Assembly (NCBI RefSeq): GCF_006716485.1
Contig: NZ_VFPD01000001.1
Location: forward strand, 396,760-460,759
Direction: 5' to 3'
Origin: Chryseobacterium aquifrigidense
GTDB taxonomy: Bacteria > Bacteroidota > Bacteroidia > Flavobacteriales > Weeksellaceae
DNA length: 64,000 nucleotides
Shown here: in pieces, positions 25,903 to 33,273 of the stretch
Layout of the letters: each line of letters starts with the position of its first letter
Position numbering within the stretch: the first letter of the stretch is position 1
The notes under the pieces: generated by a model
What the model saw: only the letters and a program-made list of their open reading frames with translations
Databases searched by the model: none
Told to the model about the DNA's origin: nothing
Translations under genes and position numbers: made by a program

Positions 25903-26631
25903 ATGATTGCAATTTTAAAGAAAGAACTTTGGAGTTACTTTGGAAACTGGAGTGCATGGGTGATCATTGCTGCTTTCAGTTTGATAGCAACTCTTTTCCT
26001 GTTCTTTTTCGACAACGATTCTAATATTTTTGAGATCGGAATGGCCTCATTGCAGAGCTATTTCGTGTTGGTTCCATGGCTGTTGATGTTTATCATTCCG
26101 GCACTTTCCATGAAAACATTTGCGGAAGAACAGCAAACCGGAACATTAAACTGGCTTTTTTCACAGCCGTTAAAGGTTTCTGAACTGGTAGCCGGAAAAT
26201 TTCTTTCCGTATGGATTGTAGGAATTTTATGCCTTATTCCTTCTTTAATTTATCTGTATACGGTATATGTTTTGGGAGTTCCCGCAGGAAATATTGACCT
26301 TGGAATGACCTTTGGGAGCTACTTTGGACTGATCATTTTAATTGCGGCGTTTGCTGCAGTAGGAATCCTGGCTTCATCATTATCACAGAATCAGATTATG
26401 GCTTATCTGCTGGGCGTTTTCATGTGCTTCATTATGTATTTTGGAATTGAGCAGCTTGCAAGTTATAAACTATTGGGAGGTGCAGATTTTATCCTTCAGA
26501 ATATTGGTTTCTATCAACATTTCTTAGGCTTTACAAGAGGACTTATTGATTGTAAAGATGTAGCGTATTTTGTACTTGTTGTCGGTGCTTCATTAGTATT
26601 GTCTAATCATTTTATTAACAAAAAGAAGTAG
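25903..26631 (+). CDS. gldF: Gliding motility ABC transporter permease GldF
   Basis: This 242-residue ABC-2 type permease has six hydrophobic segments and the stretch SMKTFAEEQQTGTLNWLFSQPLKVSELVAGKF (residues 68-99), typical of GldF. GldF, GldG and the ATPase GldA (not in this window) form an ABC transporter linked to gliding in Flavobacterium. Its stop is 4 bases before gldG. Presence of gldFG does not prove gliding, since many non-gliding Chryseobacterium keep these genes. Confidence 0.93.
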   Translation: MIAILKKELWSYFGNWSAWVIIAAFSLIATLFLFFFDNDSNIFEIGMASLQSYFVLVPWLLMFIIPALSMKTFAEEQQTGTLNWLFSQPLKVSELVAGKFLSVWIVGILCLIPSLIYLYTVYVLGVPAGNIDLGMTFGSYFGLIILIAAFAAVGILASSLSQNQIMAYLLGVFMCFIMYFGIEQLASYKLLGGADFILQNIGFYQHFLGFTRGLIDCKDVAYFVLVVGASLVLSNHFINKKK

Positions 26632-26635
26632 AATC

Positions 26636-28306
26636 ATGAAGAAGTTCAATGCTAAATCTCCACTGGGAATTTTCTTAATTGCAATTGTTCCTTTGGTTAT
26701 TATCCTGACCTATTCGGGAATCAGATTAGACTTAACAAAAGAAAAAAGATATACCCTTTCTGATAACACCATCAAAGTACTGGAGTCCGTAAAAAAGCCT
26801 CTGACTGTTGAAGTATATCTGGAAGGAGATTTTCCGGCAAGTTTCAAACAGCTTCAGAGTGAAACGAAATTCATGCTGGAAGAATTCAGAAAAATAAATC
26901 CGAAGATCGATTTTAAATTCATCGATCCGATTAAAACAAAAATGTCTCAGGATACCCTGATGGCAATGGGAATGCAGCCGTCTATTCTTCCGGATGTAAA
27001 AGATGGAAAAATTTCACAGATTACGCTTTTCCCTTACGCTGTGATCAAACATGGCAGTGATGGGGTTTCTATTCCTTTAGTGGTACAACAGGCCGGAATT
27101 GATGCCGATCAGCAGTTGACAAGATCTATTGAGGGATTGGAATACAACCTTATCTCCAATATCAAAAATATTGCAGCTGCCAAGAGAAAGAAAATCGGGA
27201 TTCTGGTGAACCACGATGAATTGAACCCGGATGAATTCCAGGGATTTGTACAGCTGGCCATGGAAAACTATGATGCAGGGCCTATTATTCCTAAAAATCA
27301 AACCGAACTTTCATTGGAAGATGTTCCGTTGTTAAAACAGATGAGTGCTTTGGTGATTGCAAAACCAAGAAAAGCTTTTACAGATAATGAAAAAGTAATT
27401 CTTGACCAATACATCATGAACGGAGGAAAAACCCTTTGGATGATTGATGCCGTAAATGCTGAAATGGATACACTTACACGATCCAAAAAAGTAATGCCTT
27501 TCCCGGTTGATATCAATATGACCGACTTCTTTTTCAATTACGGACTGAGAATTAATCCTGCGTTGGTAAAAGACGTTAAAAAGTTTGCCCTGTTAAGACT
27601 GGTTACAGGAGAAGTGAGTGGAAATCCACAATATACAAGCCTGCCATGGCCGTATTATCCGCTTGGAATTGCTGAAAATAATAATCCGGTTACAAAGAAT
27701 ATCAACCCTGTAAAATTTGAATTCCCGACTTCTATCGATACTTTAGGAGGAAGAAAGAATATCAAAACAAAAGTTCTTTTCGAATCCAGTGAAAGAACAT
27801 TATTGAAACAGGTTCCGAACTATGTGGACCTGAAAGAAATTGCAAGCGTAGACAGTCTTGGACAAATGGAAAAACCAAGTACACCAAAGATCTTCGCTGT
27901 AGCTTTGGAAGGAAAATTCAACTCTGCCTATGCATCCAGAATTGAAAGAAAATCTTACCCTGGATTCAAAACATCCAGCCCGGAAAACAAAATGATTGTG
28001 ATTGCAGACGGTGATGTAGGAAGAAATAAAGTAATCAAAGGAAAACCACTTCCATTAGGTGTAGACCTGCTGACGAACGAACAGTTTGGAAACGAACAGT
28101 TCCTGAGAAATGCTTTAGACTATCTGCTGGATGACAGCAATCTGATGGAACTGAGAAACAGAAATATCGAAGAAAGACTTCTCGACAGACAAAGAATTAC
28201 TGAAGAGAAATCGACCTGGCAATGGATCAATTTACTACTTCCATTGGCTATTATCGGCCTTATCGGAGGACTGTTCTTCTGGTTAAGGAAAAAGAAATTT
28301 GGATAA
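26636..28306 (+). CDS. gldG: Gliding motility-associated ABC transporter substrate-binding protein GldG
   Basis: This 556-residue protein has an N-terminal membrane anchor (residues 10-30), RLDLTKEKRYTLSDNTIKVLESVKKPLTVEVYLEGDFP right after it, a large periplasmic domain, and a C-terminal membrane segment (residues about 530-550, LLPLAIIGLIGGLFFW). This matches GldG. It is co-transcribed with gldF (4-base gap) and ends before a bidirectional terminator. Confidence 0.93.
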   Translation: MKKFNAKSPLGIFLIAIVPLVIILTYSGIRLDLTKEKRYTLSDNTIKVLESVKKPLTVEVYLEGDFPASFKQLQSETKFMLEEFRKINPKIDFKFIDPIKTKMSQDTLMAMGMQPSILPDVKDGKISQITLFPYAVIKHGSDGVSIPLVVQQAGIDADQQLTRSIEGLEYNLISNIKNIAAAKRKKIGILVNHDELNPDEFQGFVQLAMENYDAGPIIPKNQTELSLEDVPLLKQMSALVIAKPRKAFTDNEKVILDQYIMNGGKTLWMIDAVNAEMDTLTRSKKVMPFPVDINMTDFFFNYGLRINPALVKDVKKFALLRLVTGEVSGNPQYTSLPWPYYPLGIAENNNPVTKNINPVKFEFPTSIDTLGGRKNIKTKVLFESSERTLLKQVPNYVDLKEIASVDSLGQMEKPSTPKIFAVALEGKFNSAYASRIERKSYPGFKTSSPENKMIVIADGDVGRNKVIKGKPLPLGVDLLTNEQFGNEQFLRNALDYLLDDSNLMELRNRNIEERLLDRQRITEEKSTWQWINLLLPLAIIGLIGGLFFWLRKKKFG

Positions 28307-28311
28307 AATAT

Positions 28312-28345
28312 AAAACTCCCGAAAGATTTCTCTTCCGGGAGTTTT
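28312..28345. terminator. Bidirectional terminator between gldG and the XRE regulator
   Basis: Perfect 10-bp stem AAAACTCCCG/CGGGAGTTTT. A- and T-runs on the two sides suit both convergent transcripts. Confidence 0.85.
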
Positions 28346-28373
28346 GTTTATATTGATGTAATAATAAAAAAAT

Positions 28374-28739
28374 CTATCTGGACTTCAATTTTTTATTCTC
28401 TTCCTTCAAAGCTTCCACCTGTTCTTCCAAAACTTTAATATAGCTCTGCAAATTTTCTACAATAGAATTAGGAATGTTGTAATATTGATTAAAGTTATTG
28501 TTTGCAGATTGATCATTGAAAGTTAAATTATCATTATTGACAACTCTTGATGGTTTTTCTTCCTTTATTTCTTCTACAGGAACATCAAGTGCTTTAGCAA
28601 GCTTTTCCCATTCATCATCATATATTCTTACTTCATCATTCTCTTTTCGGGAATAATTGGATACGTCTGTGGATATTATTTTAGACATATATTCTTGTGT
28701 GTAGCCTCTTTGCTTTCTTAGATTTCTTAGCTTTTCCAT
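28374..28739 (-). CDS. XRE family transcriptional regulator with C-terminal coiled coil
   Basis: This 121-residue protein has an N-terminal Cro/C1-type helix-turn-helix (LRNLRKQRGYTQEYMSKIISTDVSNYSRKE, residues 4-33), an Asn-rich linker (residues 69-92) and a C-terminal leucine-heptad coiled coil (VENLQSYIKVLEEQVEALKEENKKLKSR) that likely dimerises it. Its promoter lies within a perfect inverted repeat (28749-28774), suggesting self-regulation. Targets are unknown. It is followed by the gldG convergent terminator. Confidence 0.85.
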   Translation of the reverse strand: MEKLRNLRKQRGYTQEYMSKIISTDVSNYSRKENDEVRIYDDEWEKLAKALDVPVEEIKEEKPSRVVNNDNLTFNDQSANNNFNQYYNIPNSIVENLQSYIKVLEEQVEALKEENKKLKSR

Positions 28740-28748
28740 AACGACTTT

Positions 28749-28774
28749 TATATTTGTGTCTTTTTACAAATATA
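28749..28774 (-). promoter_or_regulatory. Inverted repeat covering the XRE gene promoter
   Basis: TATATTTGT, 8 bases, then ACAAATATA: a perfect 9-bp inverted repeat. Its distal arm contains the minus-strand -7 element TATATTTG (28767-28774). The start codon is 10 bases from the near arm. It is likely the operator for self-control. Confidence 0.6.
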
Positions 28775-28793
28775 ATTAAAAAGGAGTGAAATT

Positions 28794-28893
28794 TTAAACC
28801 TGCTTATTGAAAAAGCTCTGCTCCTTCTCCAGCACATTTCGAATCCCATAAAAAACATCATTTTTCTTATTATCTGTTAAAGATATTTCTATC
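28794..28893 (-). pseudogene. Possible C-terminal gene remnant
   Basis: On the minus strand an open stretch of about 33 codons after an in-frame TAG encodes a plausible protein end (LTDNKKNDVFYGIRNVLEKE, then seven residues and a TAA at 28794). It has no start codon or ribosome site and lies between two real genes. It looks like the tail of a decayed gene, but chance cannot be excluded. Confidence 0.3.
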
Positions 28894-28962
28894 TTAAAAA
28901 TCTACGTTATCTGGGAAATTTGCGTGAGATTAAAACATTTTATAGCTTACGTAAAATAAAAA

Positions 28963-28982
28963 AGAGAAGCACACACTTCTCT
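28963..28982 (-). terminator. Intrinsic terminator of the DUF2314-ankyrin gene
   Basis: 7-bp stem AGAGAAG/CTTCTCT, 6-base loop, followed on the minus strand by TTTTTTATTTTA. Confidence 0.8.
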
Positions 28983-28990
28983 CTATTATT

Positions 28991-29809
28991 TTATCCTTCC
29001 AATACAGGAATAAGATGTTCCCAGTTCAGCTGTTTCGCATAATCTAAAGCCGTTTTTCCTTTTTTAGACTGGATGTTTCTATCCGCTCCAGCTTTTAAAG
29101 CAACCTGTACAGTGGTTAAATTTCCTGCGATGGTTTCTTTGTGAAGAAGCATCAGTCCGTCTTCATCGGCTTGGGTTAGTTCATCGGGATATTGTTGTAA
29201 GAATTTTACAAATTCCTCCTTCATATTTTTACTCATTGGATGCTCAATAAGATTTTCCGGATTTTCTTTCTGGTTATTCACAACGAGGATATCATTAAAA
29301 TCTCCGAAATCCAGCTGCCAGGCATCATCATGTTCTTTTCTTTCTGCAGCAGACATATCAGCACGCATTTTCTGGATCGTAAATCCACCGTAAGCTTTCG
29401 GAAGTGGAGAAGAAGAGGAGGAAAATAATTTAGAAAGTCCCTTGGGTTTCTGTACACTCGGAGTGATAGCAAAAAGCCAGTCACTGATGTTTTGTAAAGG
29501 GATTTCAACATAATCACCCACCTGAACGTTCTTAAGACTATTGGGTTCATTAATCAAATATCCTCTCACGTGATCTCCATCAAAGAATATTTCATTAATC
29601 CACATATGTTCTACCAAACTTTCTCCGGTTTCTTCATCCTGTTCTTCAAAAGCCGTTTTAACGCATGCTACATTAAGTCCGGGAATGATTCTTCTGTATT
29701 CCCAGGACTGTTCCCGCCAGAAGTACTTAAAGGTTTCCTGAGCTTTTCTGTAAGCTTCAATCATTGCTGGATCATCTCCATCTGCAAAGAAAATTGGGTT
29801 CTCTTCCAT
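28991..29809 (-). CDS. DUF2314 and ankyrin-repeat protein
   Basis: This 272-residue cytoplasmic protein has a DUF2314-like module (about residues 35-110: EHMWINEIFFDGDHVRGYLINEP, then VQVGDYVEIPLQNISDWLFA), a middle region, and two ankyrin repeats at the C-terminus (DGLMLLHKETIAGNLTTVQVALKAGAD and GKTALDYAKQLNWEHLIPVL). DUF2314 proteins often occur among immunity or solitary accessory genes; the biochemical role is unknown. It is the last gene of a minus-strand pair with 29845-30483 (35-base gap). Confidence 0.78.
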   Translation of the reverse strand: MEENPIFFADGDDPAMIEAYRKAQETFKYFWREQSWEYRRIIPGLNVACVKTAFEEQDEETGESLVEHMWINEIFFDGDHVRGYLINEPNSLKNVQVGDYVEIPLQNISDWLFAITPSVQKPKGLSKLFSSSSSPLPKAYGGFTIQKMRADMSAAERKEHDDAWQLDFGDFNDILVVNNQKENPENLIEHPMSKNMKEEFVKFLQQYPDELTQADEDGLMLLHKETIAGNLTTVQVALKAGADRNIQSKKGKTALDYAKQLNWEHLIPVLEG

Positions 29810-29844
29810 TTAATAATTAAGTGAGGTGTGTTAAAGAATATAGA

Positions 29845-30483
29845 TTACTGCTGATAGGTTTCTTTAGGGAGTAATGCAGCTGTTTTGTAATAGCTGATAT
29901 CGGTAGGGATCTGTGCCTGAAGGTCCTGGAAAGTGTCGTAATCATAATGGATCCAGTTTTCTTCATTGTCCGGGTCTGGAGTTTTGTCTACAGCCAGTTC
30001 CAGTTTTCCATCTTCCTGGTAGCTGCATTCTATGGCAGCATATTTTTCACCGTTTTCGTCGTTGGTATACCAGCATTTTATGGTTCTTTCAAGCTGTGGT
30101 TGATGGGTTTCATTATCGATCACCTGTGAACAGATAAAATTTTCCGGATCTTCTGCTTTGAAAACAGTTTTGGAAATTAGGGGCAGGTCGTCTACGGATA
30201 ATGAATACAGTTTATTGGTAGAAATAATAAAGCCATCGGTGGTTTCTTTTTTTTCAATATCAAAAAAGTCTGACTTTTCTTTAAGATAATTGACTACCTG
30301 AGTTTCGTCTTCTTCGTCACTTAAAAAATAATTGATGTTATAAACACTGTCTTCGTTAATAAATTCAATTTCTTTCAGGAAATCGGAACCTTCCTCATAA
30401 TAATACAGATGATATTCGCTCAGCTTCACAGCATTACTTTTGGAAATGACCTCTCCAAAAATGTTTTTGTACACTTTTCTCAT
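29845..30483 (-). CDS. Conserved hypothetical acidic protein
   Basis: This 212-residue protein has no signal peptide or membrane segment. It is strongly acidic, with alternating beta-strand-like stretches (YHLYYYEEGSDFLKEIEFI, CWYTNDENGEKYAAIECSY). No family is recognised. Its position just upstream of the DUF2314-ankyrin gene suggests co-transcription. The composition and neighbours resemble immunity-type accessory proteins, but no toxin gene is nearby. Confidence 0.65.
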   Translation of the reverse strand: MRKVYKNIFGEVISKSNAVKLSEYHLYYYEEGSDFLKEIEFINEDSVYNINYFLSDEEDETQVVNYLKEKSDFFDIEKKETTDGFIISTNKLYSLSVDDLPLISKTVFKAEDPENFICSQVIDNETHQPQLERTIKCWYTNDENGEKYAAIECSYQEDGKLELAVDKTPDPDNEENWIHYDYDTFQDLQAQIPTDISYYKTAALLPKETYQQ

Positions 30484-30594
30484 TTTTAATCATGTTAGTT
30501 TGTTTCATCTATTAGTTTAAGTGGTATGGCAAAGATAAGTTTTCTTTTTTTATCTCAACCTGAGGCATAAAGTAGTATTTATTTCGTAAGTATT

Positions 30595-31023
30595 CTATAT
30601 ATCCTTTATAAAATCCTCATATTCGTAGTAAAACCGTTCGAAACCGTCCATTTTGTCCACAAAAAATTCAAAAATTTCTTGCCAGGTATTTTTGTTAAAA
30701 ATAGAAATATTATGTTTTTCAACCCATATCCTGCTGATTATCTTGCCGTTTTCAAGGGTGAAATGTTCTTCTTTCTGAAAATCCCCGATAAAATCTTTTA
30801 AAATATCTTCCAGAGACCAGATCTTTTCGTAGTAAGCATTTCTGAAGATTTCATCTTTCATTTCGATATCCAGAGAAACTTCTGCTTTTTTGTTGTCGGC
30901 AGAAAATTTAAATGCCATGTCCTTAATTTTGGTGTCATAAAGAATCCATTTTCTGGGAAATGATCTTCCAAAAGCTGTCCAAAATTCCTTTTTTAGTTGC
31001 TGTGCTTCTTGTTTACTGAACAT
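30595..31023 (-). CDS. DUF4268-like protein
   Basis: This 142-residue protein has the start FSKQEAQQLKKEFWTAFGRSFPRKWILYDTKIKDMAFKF, which I recognise as DUF4268-like, and YYEKIWSLEDILKDFIGDF mid-way. It is cytoplasmic. A TATGTTTG -7 element on the minus strand (31028-31035) is so close to the start codon that the transcript would be almost leaderless. DUF4268 can be a domain of restriction-type proteins or stand alone; here it stands alone and its function is unknown. Confidence 0.7.
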   Translation of the reverse strand: MFSKQEAQQLKKEFWTAFGRSFPRKWILYDTKIKDMAFKFSADNKKAEVSLDIEMKDEIFRNAYYEKIWSLEDILKDFIGDFQKEEHFTLENGKIISRIWVEKHNISIFNKNTWQEIFEFFVDKMDGFERFYYEYEDFIKDI

Positions 31024-31161
31024 ATGGCAAACATAATGATTTAATAGGAGAAAGGCAAAAGTGTGGTACCTAAAACCGTAAAATTACGGATGGATAAACT
31101 GGCGTTTTTATTCTTTTATGAATCCGGTTTTATGTCCTTTTCAAATATTAAACAATTTTCG

Positions 31162-31169
31162 TATTTTTG
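31162..31169 (+). promoter_or_regulatory. -7 element deciding the Rrf2 start
   Basis: TATTTTTG is a perfect consensus and lies just 5 bases before ATG 31175. This excludes an upstream in-frame ATG at 31118 and implies a nearly leaderless mRNA. Confidence 0.65.
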
Positions 31170-31174
31170 CTTTA

Positions 31175-31582
31175 ATGCTTTCAAAAAAATCTCAATATGC
31201 GTTTAAGGCGCTTTCATATCTTGTAGAAAAAAGAAATGAAGGCCCGATTCTTATTTCTGAAATTGCGGAACATAAAAAGATTCCTTTAAAGTTTTTGGAA
31301 AACATCCTTCTTGAATTGAAAAAAGCGGAAATCCTCGACAGTAAAAAAGGAAAGGGTGGAGGATACTTTTTAAAAGAAAACCCTGAAAATGTGAAACTGG
31401 CGAAAATCATTCGTCTGGTGAATGGCCCTATTGCGATGCTTCCCTGTGTAAGTCTCAATTTTTATGAAAAATGTGATGACTGCAATGAAGATCACTGCGG
31501 ACTTCATGATGTCCTGATAGAGGTTCGGGATGCTTCACTGAATATTCTGGAAAGTAAAACTTTAATGGATCTGGTTGATTAA
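31175..31582 (+). CDS. Rrf2 family regulator with Fe-S type cysteines
   Basis: This 135-residue regulator has an N-terminal winged helix (KSQYAFKALSYLVEK ... KKGKGGGYFLKENP) and a cysteine cluster Cys91, Cys100, Cys103, Cys108 (CVSLNFYEKCDDCNEDHCGLHD), suggesting a cluster or redox sensor like IscR or RsrR. It probably controls the small ORF and TauE gene downstream, where an inverted repeat CTAC-N7-GTAG overlaps the promoter. In Bacteroidota such Rrf2 proteins often sit with sulfur assimilation genes. The start is discussed under the promoter entry. Confidence 0.9.
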   Translation: MLSKKSQYAFKALSYLVEKRNEGPILISEIAEHKKIPLKFLENILLELKKAEILDSKKGKGGGYFLKENPENVKLAKIIRLVNGPIAMLPCVSLNFYEKCDDCNEDHCGLHDVLIEVRDASLNILESKTLMDLVD

Positions 31583-31609
31583 CCTGATCCTTTTTTTTGA
31601 ATTAATAGT

Positions 31610-31648
31610 CTACTTGTTTTGTAGGATAAATATTTTATCAGATATTTG
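31610..31648 (+). promoter_or_regulatory. Promoter with operator-like inverted repeat, small ORF-tauE unit
   Basis: CTAC (31610-31613), 7 bases, GTAG (31621-31624) overlaps a TTTTG -33-like element (31617-31621). A -7-like GATATTTG follows at 31641-31648 after 19 bases. It suits repression by the Rrf2 protein encoded just upstream. Confidence 0.5.
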
Positions 31649-31670
31649 CACTACTTCAAATGAATAAACT

Positions 31671-31856
31671 ATGATTTCAAAAGAAGAGCTAAACCAATTA
31701 CAAAAGCTTACACCCTCTATTATGGCAGTACATTCACTAACTGCCGGAAAAACTTCCTCGTACAAAGCTACAGAAAACAGCCTCAATGTAAATGTCTGTG
31801 TTTTTGGTAACACTGATGGTGAAGGAGTATGGACTAAAATGGTAATGATATGGTGA
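31671..31856 (+). CDS. Small protein of unknown function, coupled to tauE
   Basis: The 61-residue ORF begins at an ATG 22 bases after a promoter-like element, and its stop overlaps the TauE start by 7 bases (ATGGTGA). That argues for translation. The sequence (MISKEELNQLQKLTPSIMAV ... NTDGEGVWTKMVMIW) has no signal peptide, a helical start and one Cys. I recognise no family. Confidence 0.5.
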   Translation: MISKEELNQLQKLTPSIMAVHSLTAGKTSSYKATENSLNVNVCVFGNTDGEGVWTKMVMIW

Positions 31857-32737
31857 TTACGAGAAAAATTCAGGTAAGGCTTAATGTCCTTTTTGTAACG
31901 GCTGCAATTCTGTCCATCGCTGTTTTTTCAATGTATGAACTGGGATATCTGGAAGAATTACAGGTTATTCTGGCCAAAGATAATTATATTTTCTACTGGA
32001 TGCTTCTTGTTGGGGTTTTTGCGGAAATTGTTGCAGGATCCATGGGAATGGGGTATGGTGTGATCTGTACCACCACACTTATGCTTCTGAATATTCCGCC
32101 GCATATTGTAAGCGCAAGTATTCATTCTGCGGAAAGTTTTACCACTGCTGCAGGAAGTCTCAGCCACATCAAATTAAAGAATGTAAGTAAGAGCCTGGTG
32201 AAAAAGCTGGCCATTCCGGCGGTAATAGGTGCTGTAATTGGTGCGGTTTCCCTTACCTATCTGGGAGAATATTATGCGAAGATCACCAAAACACTGATCG
32301 CTTTTTATACTTTATATCTCGGCGTCCAGATTTTATCAAATGCATTCAAAGAAAAGCAAAGTAAAGCATTGAAAAGAAAAACCAATCTGACCAGGCTGGG
32401 CGTGATAGGCGGTTTTATAGATTCTTTTGCCGGGGGAGGCTGGGGACCTTTGGTAACCGGAACATTGATTAAAAATGCATTCACCCCAAGATTTGCCGTA
32501 GGAAGTTCTACCGTAGCTAAATTTATTCTTACCATCACCGCTGCCTTTACCTTTTTCCTTACCCTGGGAATCCAGCACTGGAATATCATTCTCGGACTTT
32601 TGATTGGCGGAATCATTACTGCTCCGTTTTCCGCAATGCTTACAGCAAAGCTTCCTGTGAAAAAAATGTTTGTGATTATCGGAACATTGGTTATTGTAAT
32701 GAGTTCTATAACTATTTATAAATCAGTTTTTAATTAA
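31850..32737 (+). CDS. TauE/SafE family sulfite exporter, second paralogue
   Basis: This 295-residue membrane protein has glycine-rich repeats typical of TauE (GVFAEIVAGSMGMGYGVICTTTLML near residue 55 and GVIGGFIDSFAGGGWGPLVTGTLI near residue 183). It differs from the 262-residue paralogue at 2006, with an extra N-terminal segment (VLFVTAAILSIAVFSMYELG). It is translationally coupled to the small ORF before it. Likely substrate: sulfite or another small sulfur anion. Likely control: the neighbouring Rrf2 regulator. Confidence 0.88.
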   Translation: MVITRKIQVRLNVLFVTAAILSIAVFSMYELGYLEELQVILAKDNYIFYWMLLVGVFAEIVAGSMGMGYGVICTTTLMLLNIPPHIVSASIHSAESFTTAAGSLSHIKLKNVSKSLVKKLAIPAVIGAVIGAVSLTYLGEYYAKITKTLIAFYTLYLGVQILSNAFKEKQSKALKRKTNLTRLGVIGGFIDSFAGGGWGPLVTGTLIKNAFTPRFAVGSSTVAKFILTITAAFTFFLTLGIQHWNIILGLLIGGIITAPFSAMLTAKLPVKKMFVIIGTLVIVMSSITIYKSVFN

Positions 32738-32825
32738 AAATTATGTTGGGTGTGGAAAAATAAAAGGCTTAAAAAGATATTCGGTTTTGAAAATATTTTA
32801 CTTTTACATCACTAAATATTAGAAC

Positions 32826-33116
32826 ATGAATTTACATATCATTGCACTTTTTAAGTTTAATGAAAATTATCTGATGGACGCTGTAGAGCTGTTTCAGAAA
32901 CTTGTGAAAGAAACAAGAAAAGAAGAAGGCTGCCTGCAGTATGATCTTATTGAAGATAAAGATAATAAAGGAACTTTCTTCCTGATCGAACTTTGGGAAA
33001 GTGTAGAACACCATAACAGACATAACGGTCAGGATCACCTTTTAGATTTTCGTAAAGATGCTTCCAAAATCATGGAAAGCTCAGTAGAAGTTTATAAAGG
33101 GTTTAAAATATATTAA
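32826..33116 (+). CDS. Antibiotic biosynthesis monooxygenase (ABM) family protein
   Basis: This 96-residue ferredoxin-like dimeric protein resembles YgiN-type quinol monooxygenases: NLHIIALFKFNENYLMDAVELFQKLVKETRKEEGCLQYDLIED, then FFLIELWESVEHHNRHNGQDHLLDF. Such proteins act on quinols or are housekeeping enzymes without a known substrate. It is a single-gene unit ended by a strong bidirectional terminator. Confidence 0.85.
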   Translation: MNLHIIALFKFNENYLMDAVELFQKLVKETRKEEGCLQYDLIEDKDNKGTFFLIELWESVEHHNRHNGQDHLLDFRKDASKIMESSVEVYKGFKIY

Positions 33117-33203
33117 TGGTATTGAAGGATTTAAAGATTTAAAGAATAGTGATATAAAACTACTCTTTTCATGAATTTTTAAGTTCTTTACTAAAGAAAA
33201 AAT

Positions 33204-33240
33204 AAAAGGCGGTTTCAATACTCTGAAACCGCCTTTTTAT
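33204..33240. terminator. Bidirectional terminator, ABM gene and HmuY-like gene
   Basis: Perfect stem AAAAGGCGGTTTCA/TGAAACCGCCTTTT with loop ATACTC; T-runs on both sides. Confidence 0.9.
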
Positions 33241-33273
33241 TAGAAAAAATAGAAAGTATTAAAAATAGAAAGT

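Noticed and set aside
31118..31174. Upstream start for the Rrf2 gene
   Set aside because: A perfect -7 element (31162-31169) lies downstream of it, and Rrf2 proteins begin at the MLSKKSQYAF residue.
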